Shown: positions 8,747-17,743 of the stretch, one piece after another
Layout: each line of letters starts with the position of its first letter
Numbering within the stretch: position 1 is the stretch's first letter
The notes under the pieces: model-generated
What the model was told of the DNA's origin: nothing
Database searches by the model: none
What the model saw: only the letters and a program-made list of their open reading frames with translations
Origin: JACCTU01 sp963809175
Lineage (GTDB): Bacteria > Actinomycetota > Thermoleophilia > Gaiellales > Gaiellaceae
NCBI GenBank assembly: GCA_963809175.1
Contig: CAWEIK010000002.1
Location: 1 to 64,000 of the forward strand
DNA: 64,000 nt
Reading direction: 5' to 3'
Position numbers and translations under genes: made by a program

Positions 8747-9112
8747 ATGATTCGAGTCGTCGTCGTAGACGACCATCCCGCAGTTCGGCTCGGCCTCGCC
8801 GACTTCCTCGACGCCCAGGACGGGCTCGAGATCGTCGGTCAGGCGGAGAACGGCGCGCAGGCGGTCGAGCTCTCCCGCTCGGCCGTACCCGACGTCGTCG
8901 TGATGGACATCCGCATGCCGGAGCTCGACGGGATCGAGGCCACCCGGCTGATCAAGGAGAACCGCCCGGAGACCGGCGTCCTCCTGCTCACCGCCTACGA
9001 AGAGGACGAGCTCGCGGCTGCCGCTCGTGCAGCCGGTGCCGACGCGTTCTTCCTCAAGGGCATCTTCGGTGCCGAGCTCGTCGATCGGGTGCGCGAGGTC
9101 GATGCGGCGTAA
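8747..9112 (+). CDS. Stand-alone receiver-domain response regulator
   Basis: A 121-residue single receiver: acidic pair in VVVDDHPAVR, Asp in VVVMDIRMPELDG, Thr in LLLTAYEE and Lys in FFLKGI. No output domain follows, so it should act as a phosphorelay intermediate or by protein contact (CheY/Spo0F-like). A GGAGG ribosome-binding site at 8735-8739 selects the ATG at 8747. The last 11 bases overlap the start of the NarX-type kinase at 9102, placing it within the signalling operon. Confidence 0.93.
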   Translation: MIRVVVVDDHPAVRLGLADFLDAQDGLEIVGQAENGAQAVELSRSAVPDVVVMDIRMPELDGIEATRLIKENRPETGVLLLTAYEEDELAAAARAAGADAFFLKGIFGAELVDRVREVDAA

Positions 9113-10733
9113 GCGCGTGATCGGCACCGCCCTCGCCGCGAGCTGCGCTGTCTGGCTCGCGGGGTGGATCGGCGTGCTCGCCGGCATCGGCGTCGCGTTC
9201 CACGTCGAGAACGTCGGCTGGACGCTGCTCGCGGCTTCCGCCGCGGCAGGCGCCTTCTCCGCAGCGCTCGAGCCGGGCGCGCGCCGGGCTCGCACGTCGT
9301 TCGCGTTCCTCGGCGCGGGCATGCTCGCCTGGGCACTCGGCCAGGTGGCGTGGACCGTCTACGCGCTCCAGGGCGTCACCCTGCCGTACCCCTCTCTGTC
9401 CGACGTCGGCTACCTCGCGGCGATGCCGCTCCTCGCCGTCGGTGTGCTGACCTGGCCGCGCCGACGCAAGGTCTGGAAGAGCGGGAACTTGATCGACGGA
9501 GCGCTCGCCATGGGCGCTGTCGTCGTCGTCTCGTACACCTTTTCGTTCGAGCCGATTTTCGAGAGCGGCGTCGAAGGCGCCCAGGCGTGGCTTGCCATCT
9601 TCTACCCGGCCTCCGAGCTTGCGCTGGTCGCGATCGTCTTCGGTGGGCTCCTGTTCGACGGCTGGGCCGACCGCGGGCGCGTCGCGCTCGTCGGGCTCGG
9701 CCTGCTCTCGCTTGCCGTTGCCGACACGGTCTTCGCGGTCGATGCGCTCGACGGGACGCTCTCAGCGCTGACCGACGGCGGCTGGACGCTCGCGTTCGCT
9801 GCGCTGGGCGTCGCCTCGCTCCTGCCCAGGGACTGGCCGGCACGAGTGACCGGACGCGTCCCTGAATTCCTGCCCGCGATCGCCGTGACGGGGCTCCTCG
9901 GCCTCGCGGCCGCAGCGTTTGCGATCCGCGAGCTGGGCCAGCAAGGTTGGCACGCTGCGGACGCCGTCGCCGTCGGCTTCCTCCTGGTGCTCGTCGCAGC
10001 CCGAGTTCTCCTCGTCGCGCGCGAACAATCAAGCCAGAATGCGGTGCTCATCGAAACGCAGGCGGCGCTGCACGAGGCGCAGCGCACGCGAGATCAGTTC
10101 CTGGTCGAGCTCGTCAACGCGCAGGAGCGCGGCGCCCGAGACGTTGCCGACGTCCTCCACGACGACGTCGTCCAGCAGCTGACCGCGCTCGGCTTCCGGC
10201 TCGAGCTCGAGGCGCAGCGGACCGAGGCGCCCAAGCTTCGCGAGCTCACCCTCGACACCGGGAAGATCACGGCGTCGATTCGAGGGCTCCTCGTCGAGCT
10301 CCACCCCGCGATCCTCGACGGGCGGGGGCTCGCCCCGGCGATCGACGTCGCCGCGGAAGGGCTCCGCGACCAGGGGATCGACGTCCGCGTCACTCCCTTT
10401 CCGCACCGCATCCAGCGCGAGACCGAGACGCTCGCCTACCGGCTCGTCCAGGGGGCGCTCGCGAACGTCCGCAGCGATCCCCAGGCGCGCTCGGCCGAAG
10501 TCGAGCTCAGCCTGCGCGACGGGACGTTGCACGGCCGCGTCAGCTCTTCCGACAGCGGCCTCGAGCCCGACGACCACACGGCGAACGGCGTCAGCCTCCT
10601 CGTCGCGCAGAAGCGGGCGGAGCTGGCGGGCGGCCGGTTCGTGCTCAACGCGACCCGCGGCCGCGGAACCGACATCGCCTTCGAGCTTCCCATCCCCGTT
10701 CCGTTGAGTGCCACCGTCGAGGCCGCCTCGTGA
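9102..10733 (+). CDS. Membrane NarX-type (HisKA_3) sensor histidine kinase
   Basis: A 543-residue protein. About eight hydrophobic helices fill residues 10-310 (for example LAASCAVWLAGWIGVLAGIG and AVAVGFLLVLVAARVLLVA), resembling an MHYT/7TM-type sensor input. A HisKA_3 dimerisation domain carries the H-box DVLHDDVVQQLTALGFRLEL near residue 352. The HATPase_c domain is degenerate: the usual DNG box reads SSDSGLEPDD, although GVSLLVAQKRAELAGG and the final GRGTDIAFELP remain. The ATG at 9102 is the first codon before the hydrophobic helix. The stop overlaps the GTG of the LuxR regulator at 10730, the evident cognate partner. Confidence 0.9.
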   Translation: MRRKRVIGTALAASCAVWLAGWIGVLAGIGVAFHVENVGWTLLAASAAAGAFSAALEPGARRARTSFAFLGAGMLAWALGQVAWTVYALQGVTLPYPSLSDVGYLAAMPLLAVGVLTWPRRRKVWKSGNLIDGALAMGAVVVVSYTFSFEPIFESGVEGAQAWLAIFYPASELALVAIVFGGLLFDGWADRGRVALVGLGLLSLAVADTVFAVDALDGTLSALTDGGWTLAFAALGVASLLPRDWPARVTGRVPEFLPAIAVTGLLGLAAAAFAIRELGQQGWHAADAVAVGFLLVLVAARVLLVAREQSSQNAVLIETQAALHEAQRTRDQFLVELVNAQERGARDVADVLHDDVVQQLTALGFRLELEAQRTEAPKLRELTLDTGKITASIRGLLVELHPAILDGRGLAPAIDVAAEGLRDQGIDVRVTPFPHRIQRETETLAYRLVQGALANVRSDPQARSAEVELSLRDGTLHGRVSSSDSGLEPDDHTANGVSLLVAQKRAELAGGRFVLNATRGRGTDIAFELPIPVPLSATVEAAS

Positions 10734-11344
10734 GCATCCGCTGTCTCATCGCCGACGACCATCCCGCGCTGTTGCAGGCGGTCTGCGAGTACCTCCAGGC
10801 GAACGGGTTGCTGGTCGTGGGCACTGCGCCCGACGGCGAACGCGCGATCGCGCTCGCCGTGGAAACGCACCCTGACGTCGCGCTCGTCGACTTCCGCATG
10901 CCCCGCCTTTCAGGCGTCGAGCTGATCACCCGGCTGCTGGCGACCTCGCCGGAGACGAAGATCGTCGTCTACACGGCCGATGCCGACGAGGCGCTCGTCC
11001 GGAGCGCGCTCGGCGCCGGCGCGTCCGCGGTCCTGCTGAAGGAATCGCCGCTGGACGACCTCGTTCGCGCAGTCGAAACCGCGATCGCCGGCGCGACGTA
11101 CGTCGACCCGGCGCTCGCCGCGTTCGGTCTCGAGGCGTCGGTCGGCACTCCCGTGCTGACCGAGCGCGAGTGCTCGGTGCTGACCCTCCTCTCCGAGGGG
11201 ATGTCGCACGACGAGATCGGCGCCGAGCTCTCGATCAGCGGCGAGACCGTCCGCACGCACGTCCGCAAGGCATCCAAACGGCTCGGCGGCGCGACGCGAA
11301 CCGAGACGGTCGCGAAGGCGCTCCGGCTCGGGTTGATCGCGTGA
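10730..11344 (+). CDS. NarL/LuxR-type response regulator
   Basis: A 204-residue regulator, presumably phosphorylated by the HisKA_3 kinase encoded just upstream (GTGA overlap). The receiver has IADDHPALL, Asp in VALVDFRMPRLSG and Lys in VLLKESP. The HTH has TERECSVLTLLSEGMSHDEI and ETVRTHVRKAS. It is clearly paralogous to the regulator at 4641 across both domains, so the two may share or compete for targets. The stop overlaps the GTG of the hybrid kinase at 11341. Confidence 0.93.
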   Translation: MSIRCLIADDHPALLQAVCEYLQANGLLVVGTAPDGERAIALAVETHPDVALVDFRMPRLSGVELITRLLATSPETKIVVYTADADEALVRSALGAGASAVLLKESPLDDLVRAVETAIAGATYVDPALAAFGLEASVGTPVLTERECSVLTLLSEGMSHDEIGAELSISGETVRTHVRKASKRLGGATRTETVAKALRLGLIA

Positions 11345-13600
11345 ACACACTCGAGCACAGCGATGAGCTCTACCGCGCGATCGTCGAGGCGGTCGCCGAG
11401 GGCATCTGGGTCGTCGACGCGAACGAGGTGACCACGTTCGTGAACCCGCAACTCGCTGCGCTCCTCGGCTACGAGCAGGCGGAGCTCGTCGGCAGGCCGC
11501 CTCAGTTTTTCATCGACGAAGAGTCGATCGAGCTCGCGGGAGCAGAGCTCGAGCGCCTCCGCCAGGGCAGCCCGGTGCAAACCGAGATCACGTTCCGCCG
11601 CAAGGACGGAACGCCGATCGTGACGTCGGTCAGCAGCCGACCGCTGCACGACGTGGACGGACGTTACGTCGGCGCGGTGGGGCTCGTCACGGACGTCACG
11701 GAGCAGCGACGCGCGCGGCTCGAGCTCGAGGAGAGCGCGATCCGATTCCGAACGCTCGTCGAGCGGCTTCCGGTGGCGACGTACCTCTCGGACGCGCAGC
11801 GGCAGCCCATCTACGCAAGCCCCCAGATCGAGACCCTGATGGGTTTCACCGCCCAGGAGTTCCTGGACAACCCGTTCATCTGGAAGGCGCTCCTCCACGC
11901 CGAGGATCGTGAGCGGGTGCTCGCCGCGGTGGACGAAAGCGCGCGCTCGGTCACTGCGTTCTGCGAAGTCTTCCGGGTCCTGACGAAGGACGGCCGGACA
12001 TTGCACGTTCGGGACGAGACCCACCCCATCCACGACGCGGACGGGCGGCTCCTCTACTGGCAGGGCATCGTGTTCGACGTGACGGAGCGGGTCGAGGCCG
12101 AAGAGGCGCTCCGTCGCAGCGAGCAGTTCCTCCGCACGATGTACGACAACGAGCCTGAGTGCGTGAAGCTGGTCGCCCGAGACGGTGCGCTGCTCGAGAT
12201 GAACGCCGCAGGTCTCGCGATGATCGAGGCGGACTCGCTCGCCGACGTCCGCGGTGAGCGCATCTTCCAGCTGATCGCGCCCGAGTACCGTTCGGCCTTC
12301 GTCGCGCTCCACGACCGCGTGTGCGCGGGCGAGACACGGGACACTCGAGTTCGAGCTGATCGGGCTCAAGGGCACGCGCCGCTGGATGGAGACGACGTCC
12401 GCCCCGCTGCGGGACGAGTCGGGCGAGATCGTCGCTGCGCTGTCCGTCACCCGCGACGCGACCGCGCGTCGCGGCCTCGAGGAGCAGCTCCGTCAGGGCC
12501 AGAAGCTGGAGGCCATCGGACGGATCGCCGGTGGCGTCGCGCACGACTTCAACAACCTCCTGACCGCGATCATCGGGTCGAGCGAGGCGATCGTGGCCCG
12601 CGGCGGCGAGGCGGCCGACGAAGCCGAGGAGATCCTGCACGCCGCCGATCGCGCGGGCGAGCTCGTCCGCCAGCTGCTCGCGTTCAGCAGGCAGCAGATC
12701 CTCGAGACGAAGGTGCTCGACCTCAACGAGGTCGTGCGACAGACCGAGCGGATCCTGTCGCGGACGATCGGCGACCACATCCACGTCGTGCTCGAGCTCG
12801 ACGCCGAGCTGCGCCCGGTATGGGCCGACGCCGGCCAGCTGCAGCAGGTGATCCTCAACCTCGCAGTCAACGCGCGCGACGCGATGCCGACCGGCGGGCT
12901 GATCACGCTCGCGACGAAGAACGTCGTGCTCGACGACGACGGGCCGGTCGAGGCCGGCGCCTACGTGCAGCTGACCGTGAGCGACACCGGTGAAGGCATG
13001 ACCCCGGATGTCCGTGAGCAGATCTTCGACCCGTTCTTCACGACGAAGCCTGCGGGTGAGGGAACGGGCCTCGGCCTCGCAACCGTCTACGGAATCGTCA
13101 GCCAGAGCGGCGGGCACGTCACGGCGTTCAGCCAGCCCGACCTGGGCTCGAGCTTCAAGGTCTTTCTGCCGGCGTCGGACCAGCCGGTCGCCGAGCCCGA
13201 GCCGGCGCCGACGGACGCACCGGGAACGCCGGCGACCGAAACGGTGCTGCTCGTCGAGGACCAGACGGTCGTGAGACGACTCGTCCGCGAGATCCTCGAG
13301 CGCGACGGGTACACCGTCCTCGAGGCCGAGAGCCCCGAGGACGCTCTCGCGACCGGGCAGGGGGACGGCGTGATCGACCTGCTCCTGACCGACGTCGTGA
13401 TGCCGCGGATGAGCGGCCCGGAGATCGCGCGGGCCCTCGGCGGCGTCAGGGACGAGCTCAGGGTGCTCTACATGTCCGGCCACTCCGATCTCTCGGTCGT
13501 CAAGCGCGGGCTGCTGGAACCGGGGACGGCGTTCATCCAGAAGCCGTTTCGAGCGCGTGAGCTGACCGACAAGGTCCGCTCGCTCCTCGAGCAGAGGTAA
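11341..13600 (+). CDS. Multi-PAS hybrid histidine kinase with C-terminal receiver (+1 frameshift near 12335)
   Basis: Three or four PAS domains (about residues 5-125, 130-260, 265-385) end in the tag VTDVTEQRRA and FDVTERVEAEEA. A HisKA domain follows with AGGVAHDFNNLLTAIIG, then HATPase_c (NLAVNARDAMP, DTGEGM, GTGLGLATVYG) and a receiver with VLLVEDQTVVRR and Asp in LLLTDVVMPRMSG. The frame opened by the GTG at 11341 is lost inside the last PAS after AGET; the sequence GTLEFELIGLKGTRRWME continues one base later, so one extra base near 12335 explains the break. With repair the protein is about 752 residues. It is coupled to the upstream regulator and closely resembles the hybrid kinase at 37995. 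Confidence 0.88.
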
Positions 13601-13606
13601 GCGCCC

Positions 13607-13622
13607 TCACCCGTTTCGGGGA
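13607..13622. promoter_or_regulatory. Recurrent TCACCCG..CGGGG motif, copy 3
   Basis: TCACCCGTTTCGGGGA, immediately after the hybrid kinase stop and 18 bases before the GTG of the TPR gene. It matches the palindromic motif at 5326 in most positions and suggests the TPR/peptide pair has its own controlled promoter. Confidence 0.35.
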
Positions 13623-13640
13623 TGCCGGGAGGCGCCGAAC

Positions 13641-14699
13641 GTGACTTCCGCGAACGGCTTTGCTGCGGCATATGAGGAAGAGATGGTTTCTACAGCCCTC
13701 CTCGACAACATCGTCGTCGCCCGGGAGTCAGCCGGGTCGCTCCGTGCTGCGATCGACGAGGGCGCCGCCCAGCTCGATCGCGGCGACGTCGACGAGGCGC
13801 TGAGAACGCTCGAGGGCGCGCGCGCACTCGCGCTCGATGCCGATTCGAACGACACCGACCGCGCAGCGCTGCTCTTCCACCTCGGCGACGCCGAGCTCGC
13901 GCGAGGAGCCGTCGCCGACGCCTGCTCGCTGCTGACGCTCGCGCTCGACATCTGCAACCGCTCCGCCGAGCCGAGCGATCGACTTCGTGCCCAGATCTTC
14001 GAACGTCGCGCCCGCTGCCACCGCCACCATCGCGAGTGGTCCGCCGCCCGCAGCGACGTCGAGCGTGCGCTCGAGCTCTCCGAGTCCCTCGGTGACGACG
14101 CGACGATCGCGCAGGCCTCGCTGCAGGCATCGATCATCGCCGAGCGCGAGGGTCAGTGGATCATGGCGCAGTTCTACGCAGAGCGCGCCCGCGAGCTCTT
14201 CGTCAACCTCGGCGACGTCTTCGGCGTCGGCCGCTGCCTGAACAACCTCGGTGGACTTGCGTTCCTGCTCGGCAGGCCGGACGACGCACGCAAGCAGCTG
14301 AAGGAGTCGTTCTCGATCCTGCTCGACCTCGGTCGCGACGTGGAGGCTGCCTACGCAGTCTCGTCGCTCGCGCAGGTGCAGCTCCGCACCGGTGAGTTCG
14401 AGGAAGCCGAGCGGCTTGCCCGTCGCGCGTTCGTCTTCATGGGCAGCCGGGTCGACCACCGCGTCGAGCTCGGCAACGCGCAGCTCGTCCTCGGGCGCGC
14501 GCTCCTCGAGCAGGGGAAGCTCGACGAGGCGGACGAGACCTTTTGCCAGGCCGAGCGCACGCTCGATCGTGCAGCGGTCGGCGAGCGCGCTTCGGTGTGG
14601 CTCGCCCAGGGCGAGGCCGCGACGCGCCGCGGCGACACGGCCACGGCCGCGGAGCTCTACCGGCGCGCCGCCGAAGCCCTCCAGGACTTTCACTTCTAG
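13641..14699 (+). CDS. All-TPR regulator-like protein (Rap-like architecture)
   Basis: A 352-residue, all-helical soluble protein built of about seven tetratricopeptide repeats, for example ALLFHLGDAELARGAVADA, CLNNLGGLAFLLGRPDDA and AVSSLAQVQLRTGEFEEAE. No signal peptide, HTH or enzymatic domain is visible. The GTG at 13641 is chosen over ATG 13683 because GGGAGG at 13627-13632 is correctly spaced. Only 24 bases downstream is a strongly ribosome-bound 34-codon ORF encoding a secreted peptide. Size, architecture and gene order recall Bacillus Rap proteins and their Phr peptides, which act on Spo0F-like receivers; similar stand-alone receivers lie nearby. That parallel is inference; it may equally be a scaffold. 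Confidence 0.85.
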   Translation: MTSANGFAAAYEEEMVSTALLDNIVVARESAGSLRAAIDEGAAQLDRGDVDEALRTLEGARALALDADSNDTDRAALLFHLGDAELARGAVADACSLLTLALDICNRSAEPSDRLRAQIFERRARCHRHHREWSAARSDVERALELSESLGDDATIAQASLQASIIAEREGQWIMAQFYAERARELFVNLGDVFGVGRCLNNLGGLAFLLGRPDDARKQLKESFSILLDLGRDVEAAYAVSSLAQVQLRTGEFEEAERLARRAFVFMGSRVDHRVELGNAQLVLGRALLEQGKLDEADETFCQAERTLDRAAVGERASVWLAQGEAATRRGDTATAAELYRRAAEALQDFHF

Positions 14700-14723
14700 A
14701 CCTGCGAGAGGAGGAACCACGCC

Positions 14724-14828
14724 ATGAAAATCAAGTTCTCGTCGCTCCTGTTGGTCGCGTTTGCGGTCGCGTCCGTGCTCGGCAAGGCCCACCACCACGC
14801 TTCCCCGCTCGGTTTCTTCCAGGGCTAA
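14724..14828 (+). CDS. Small secreted peptide, candidate Phr-like signal
   Basis: A 34-codon ORF. A perfect AGGAGG (14709-14714) lies 9 bases before the ATG, among the best ribosome-binding sites in the window, which argues for real translation. The peptide has a charged start MKIKF, a hydrophobic core SSLLLVAFAVASVLG and a short polar tail KAHHHASPLGFFQG. This is the layout of an exported pro-peptide or a very small membrane peptide. It follows the TPR gene by 24 bases and is presumably cotranscribed. No homologue is recognised. It could be a quorum peptide processed from the tail, or a membrane-anchored regulator of the TPR protein. Confidence 0.65.
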   Translation: MKIKFSSLLLVAFAVASVLGKAHHHASPLGFFQG

Positions 14829-14880
14829 GCGGCTCCTAGCGCGCACGTTGCGCTCCCCTGGTCCGTGGCACTCTTCAGGT

Positions 14881-14961
14881 GTGGACGCTGACACGGCAAC
14901 CTTCGAAGTCGACGTGATCGGGCGCTCTCGCGAGCGCCCGATCGTCGTTGTACTGACATGA
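14881..14961 (+). pseudogene. Thioredoxin-like N-terminal fragment / short ORF coupled to yqgE
   Basis: A 26-codon frame (GTG 14881) reading VDADTATFEVDVIGRSRERP then IVVVLT and stop. The pattern xTFExDVIxRSxExPIVV matches the N-terminal strand-helix-strand of thioredoxin or YbbN co-chaperones, and stops exactly where DFWAxWCGPC should follow. It therefore looks like a truncated thioredoxin remnant. Its TGA overlaps the yqgE ATG (ATGA), so it may now act as a translated leader. The alternative is chance resemblance in a short frame. Confidence 0.4.
14916..14943 (+). terminator. 12-bp perfect hairpin before yqgE
   Basis: Arms GATCGGGCGCTC and GAGCGCCCGATC flank a TCGC loop. There is no run of T, so it is either a weak terminator for the TPR/peptide transcript or a leader structure inside the 14881 short ORF that could affect yqgE translation. 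Confidence 0.4.
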
Positions 14962-15507
14962 GGTCGCTGAAGGGCAAGCTGCTCGTCGCCGGGGCCGCAC
15001 TGTTCGACCCGCACTTCCGACGCGCGGTCGTCCTCGTCACCGAGCACGACGACGAGGGCGCGCTCGGTCTCGTGTTGAACCGGCCGGCCGAGACGAAGGT
15101 GACCGAAGCGGTGCCCGGTCTCGCGCCGCTCGTCCCCGACGACGCGCCCGTGTTCGTCGGCGGGCCTGTCGACCAGCACTCCGTGCTCGTGGTCGCGGAG
15201 TTCGAGGACCCCGAGGACTCGGCCTCGACGATCTTCGAGGACGTCGGCTTCGTCCGAGGCGACACCGACATCGACCTCGCCGCGGAAGCGACACGCCGGG
15301 CGCGCGTGTTCGCCGGCTACGCAGGCTGGAGCGCCGGGCAGCTCGACGCCGAGCTCGAGGCCGACGGCTGGATCGTCGTCCCGGCGGAGCGCGAGGACGT
15401 TTTCGGCGACGAGGACGAGGAGCTGTGGAGCTCCGTGCTTCGACGCCAGGGTCGACGCCGACTTCACGCTGCTCGCGACGATGCCGGTCGACCCGTCGCT
15501 GAACTAG
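14958..15507 (+). CDS. yqgE: YqgE/AlgH (UPF0301) family protein (+1 frameshift near 15450)
   Basis: Conserved cytoplasmic protein of unclear function. The start MRSLKGKLLVAGAALFDPHF and the blocks VVLVTEHDDEGALGLVLNRP, VFVGGPV and GYAGWSAGQLDAELEADGWI are diagnostic for YqgE. After SSVLRRQG the frame is lost; the family C terminus LLATMPVDPSLN appears one base later and ends at TAG 15505-15507. One extra base near 15450 therefore explains the apparent read-through into the next gene. Repaired length is about 183 residues, normal for the family. The ATG overlaps the stop of the upstream thioredoxin-like short ORF. Confidence 0.85.
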
Positions 15508-15515
15508 CGACGGCT

Positions 15516-16112
15516 CTGGAGCTCGTCGAGGACACGATCGAGGCCGGGCCGCTGCGCCTGAGCATCCTGAGGCCGCCGGACCCGGACGCGATGATCGACG
15601 AGGCCCGCTTCGACGACGACGAGTTCATGCCGTACTGGGCGCGAGCTCTGGTCGAGCGGTATCGCGCTCGCCGCAGTCGTCGCCGCGCGCGACGTTCGCG
15701 GGTCTGCGCGTGCTCGAGCTCGGCTGCGGCCTCGGCCTGCCGAGCATCGCCGCCGCGCTCGGGGGCGCTGACGTCCTCGCGACCGACTGGGCGCCCGAAG
15801 CGCTCGACGTCACGCGCCGAAACGCCGAGCGAAACGGCGCGCTGGTCGAGACGCTCCTCGCTGACTGGTCGCGACCGGCCGACGCTTCTCGAACGCGCGC
15901 CGTTCGACCTCGTGCTCTGCGCCGACGTGCTCTACGAGCCGCGAAACGTCGACGCGCTGCTCGAGCTGCTGCCGCAGTTGACCGACGAGGTGCTGCTCGG
16001 AGAACCGGGCCGCGCGACGGCGGCCCGGTTCTTCGAGTCGGCCGAGCGAGACTGGCTGCTCGGCCGCGAAGGCGACGTCAGCGTGCTGCGGTCACGCTCT
16101 AACCTCGCCTGA
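15516..16112 (+). pseudogene. Class I SAM-dependent methyltransferase, interrupted by three +1 frameshifts
   Basis: Pieces in three frames assemble into one nicotinamide-N-methyltransferase-like protein of about 198 residues. In order they are LRLSILRPPDPDAMIDE..DEFMPYWA, ELWSSGIALAAVVAARDVRG, LRVLELGCGLGLPSIAAALG (the SAM-binding motif I), VLATDWAPEALDVTRRNAERNG, and LLERAPFDLVLCADVLYEPR. Each join requires removing one base, near 15642, 15701 and 15883. No ATG is present at the 5' end; a CTG near 15516 is only a nominal start, and the true start could be hidden by another indel. It follows yqgE closely and its stop overlaps the 3' end of the PhoX-like gene on the other strand. Substrate unknown. 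Confidence 0.65.
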
Positions 16113-17640
16113 GCAGCAGGCAGCTGGCCGTCTTCGACGGTGTTCGGGCGCGGTGCTGCGGTTGGTGGGTGCGCCTGGACGTCGAACAGCCACGCCTCGC
16201 CGCCGAAGAGCGCCGAGGCGTCGATGATGCCGCTCGTCTCCCAGATGCCGGGTCCGACGGCGACGCCGTCGCGGCCGGGCGGGTCGAGCTCCGCGATGCG
16301 AAGTCGCAGAGGAGGCGTCGACGCCGACCGCTTGCCGATGTCGAACCGCCAGATCGAACCGTCGCGGCCCTTCGAGCCCATCACGGCGCGACTCTAGGCG
16401 GTGCCGTCCTCGTTGATCATCAGGTAGTTCTCGCTGGCGTCGATGTTGTCGGGGCTGATCGCGATGTCGCCGCCTGCGGCGATCACGTTGTCGGCGTTGT
16501 AGACGACGCTCAGCGTGCCACCCTGGGTGACGTTGCCGGGATGCAGGCCGCAGCGAGTAGAGCCGGCCGAGCGTGTTCGCGCCGCCGGAGCGCCTCGCCG
16601 GTGGTGACGAAGAAGAACTCGTTCGCGGTCTCGCTTGTTGAAGGCGCCGTCCTCGGGGCGCGCGAAACGGAACGCACCGGCGGCGTCGCTCGCGCCTCGA
16701 GCTGCGCCTCGGTCGAGCTCGCCGGCGTTGGGGATCAGCTTCCACTCGACCTCGATGCTGCCGCTCGAGAACCCTGCCTCGCTCGTCGTGCGCCGGGTTG
16801 GACGGGACGAGCACGTACAGCTCGCCGTTGTCGAGGCCGTTGCGTCGCAGCACGCCGGCGCCGGCGCGGCGGTCCTTCTTGCCGACGTACATGTAGACCT
16901 GGCTGTTCTCGATCGCCGGGTCGAGCGTCGAACGGGCCGTCCTCCATGCTCATGATCACGGTGCTGCGTGCCGTGGTTGGGCTGCGCGATCGTGTTCTCC
17001 CACGCGAAGCGCCCGAGCTTCGGCAGCGTGTACAGCGCGTTGTCGACGATCGCGACGGTGAGGCCGCCCTTGCCGTCGAACGAGTTCGCGGGTGTCGCCT
17101 TCCTCCTCGTTGGTGAAGTAGATCCAGCGGTCGAACCCATCGGCGGCCCGGCGAGCGAGCCCGAGCAGAAGCGCGAGAACGGCCGGGTCGCGTTGCCGAC
17201 CACCGGCGGCCGGGCCGACGAGCGTGTTCTCGTTGAACACCCAGGTCGTAGGCGCGCTCGCCCGAGAGCACGTCGCCGTCGCGCGTCGACGATCGAGCTT
17301 CGACACGAACGCGCCGCGGTTCAGCGGATCGGCCGATCGTTCGGCTCCGACAGCGGTCGCCGCACGTGAGCTCGTGGTTCATGAAGACCGTCGTCGTGCC
17401 GTCCGGGTTCGCTGTGGGCGCCGAGCCCGTCCGGGATGCCGACCATCTGGTACTCGCTTCGCCGGGTTGCTGGTCTCGGGCACGCGGTCACCGACCGAGA
17501 TCAGCCGCTTCGTCTCGTAGCCCGCCGGCGATCCCGACCGCGTAGTTCTTGATCGGCGCGATCGCTGCTGCGGCTGTCACGACGAGCATGAGTCCGAGGC
17601 ACGCGCCGAGCAGGCCGAGCCACGCCGTTCGCTTTCGCAT
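16099..17640 (-). pseudogene. PhoX-like (DUF839) secreted phosphatase, riddled with single-base insertions
   Basis: Read on the minus strand from ATG 17640 (preceded by AGGGGGAGAG), with a signal peptide LLGACLGLMLVVTAAAA. Pieces in successive frames give PIKNYAVGIAG, GYETKRLISVGDRVPETSNP, EYQMVGIPDGLGAHS, NPDGTTTVFMNHELT, GAFVSKL, VFNENTLVG, SFDGKGGLTVAIVDNALY, VYMYVGKKDR, GSIEVEWKLIPNAG, NYLMINEDG, GSIWRFDIGK and SGIIDASALFGGEAWLFDVQ. The order matches PhoX/DUF839 calcium-dependent phosphatases. Every join I traced requires dropping one base; about a dozen occur in 1.5 kb. No internal stop remains within the correct frames, which favours sequencing error over decay. Repaired length is about 500 residues. 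Substrate is presumably phosphate esters outside the cell. Confidence 0.65.
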
Positions 17641-17743
17641 CTCTCCCCCTCTTCGTTCGTTGACCAGTCGCCGCGAGTCTCGGCGGCAGGGGGCGCGCGG
17701 TGGGTCGCTCGGCTGTGAACGTTCGGTGTCGGCCTTGTGACCC

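Noticed and set aside
13641..14699. TPR protein as an RRNPP-type DNA-binding quorum receptor
   Set aside because: No N-terminal HTH is visible; only the Rap-like (non-DNA-binding) comparison is retained.
14958..16112. A single 384-residue YqgE-methyltransferase fusion
   Set aside because: The open frame exists only because one extra base hides the yqgE stop at 15505; the middle part in that frame is Ser/Ala/Arg-rich nonsense.
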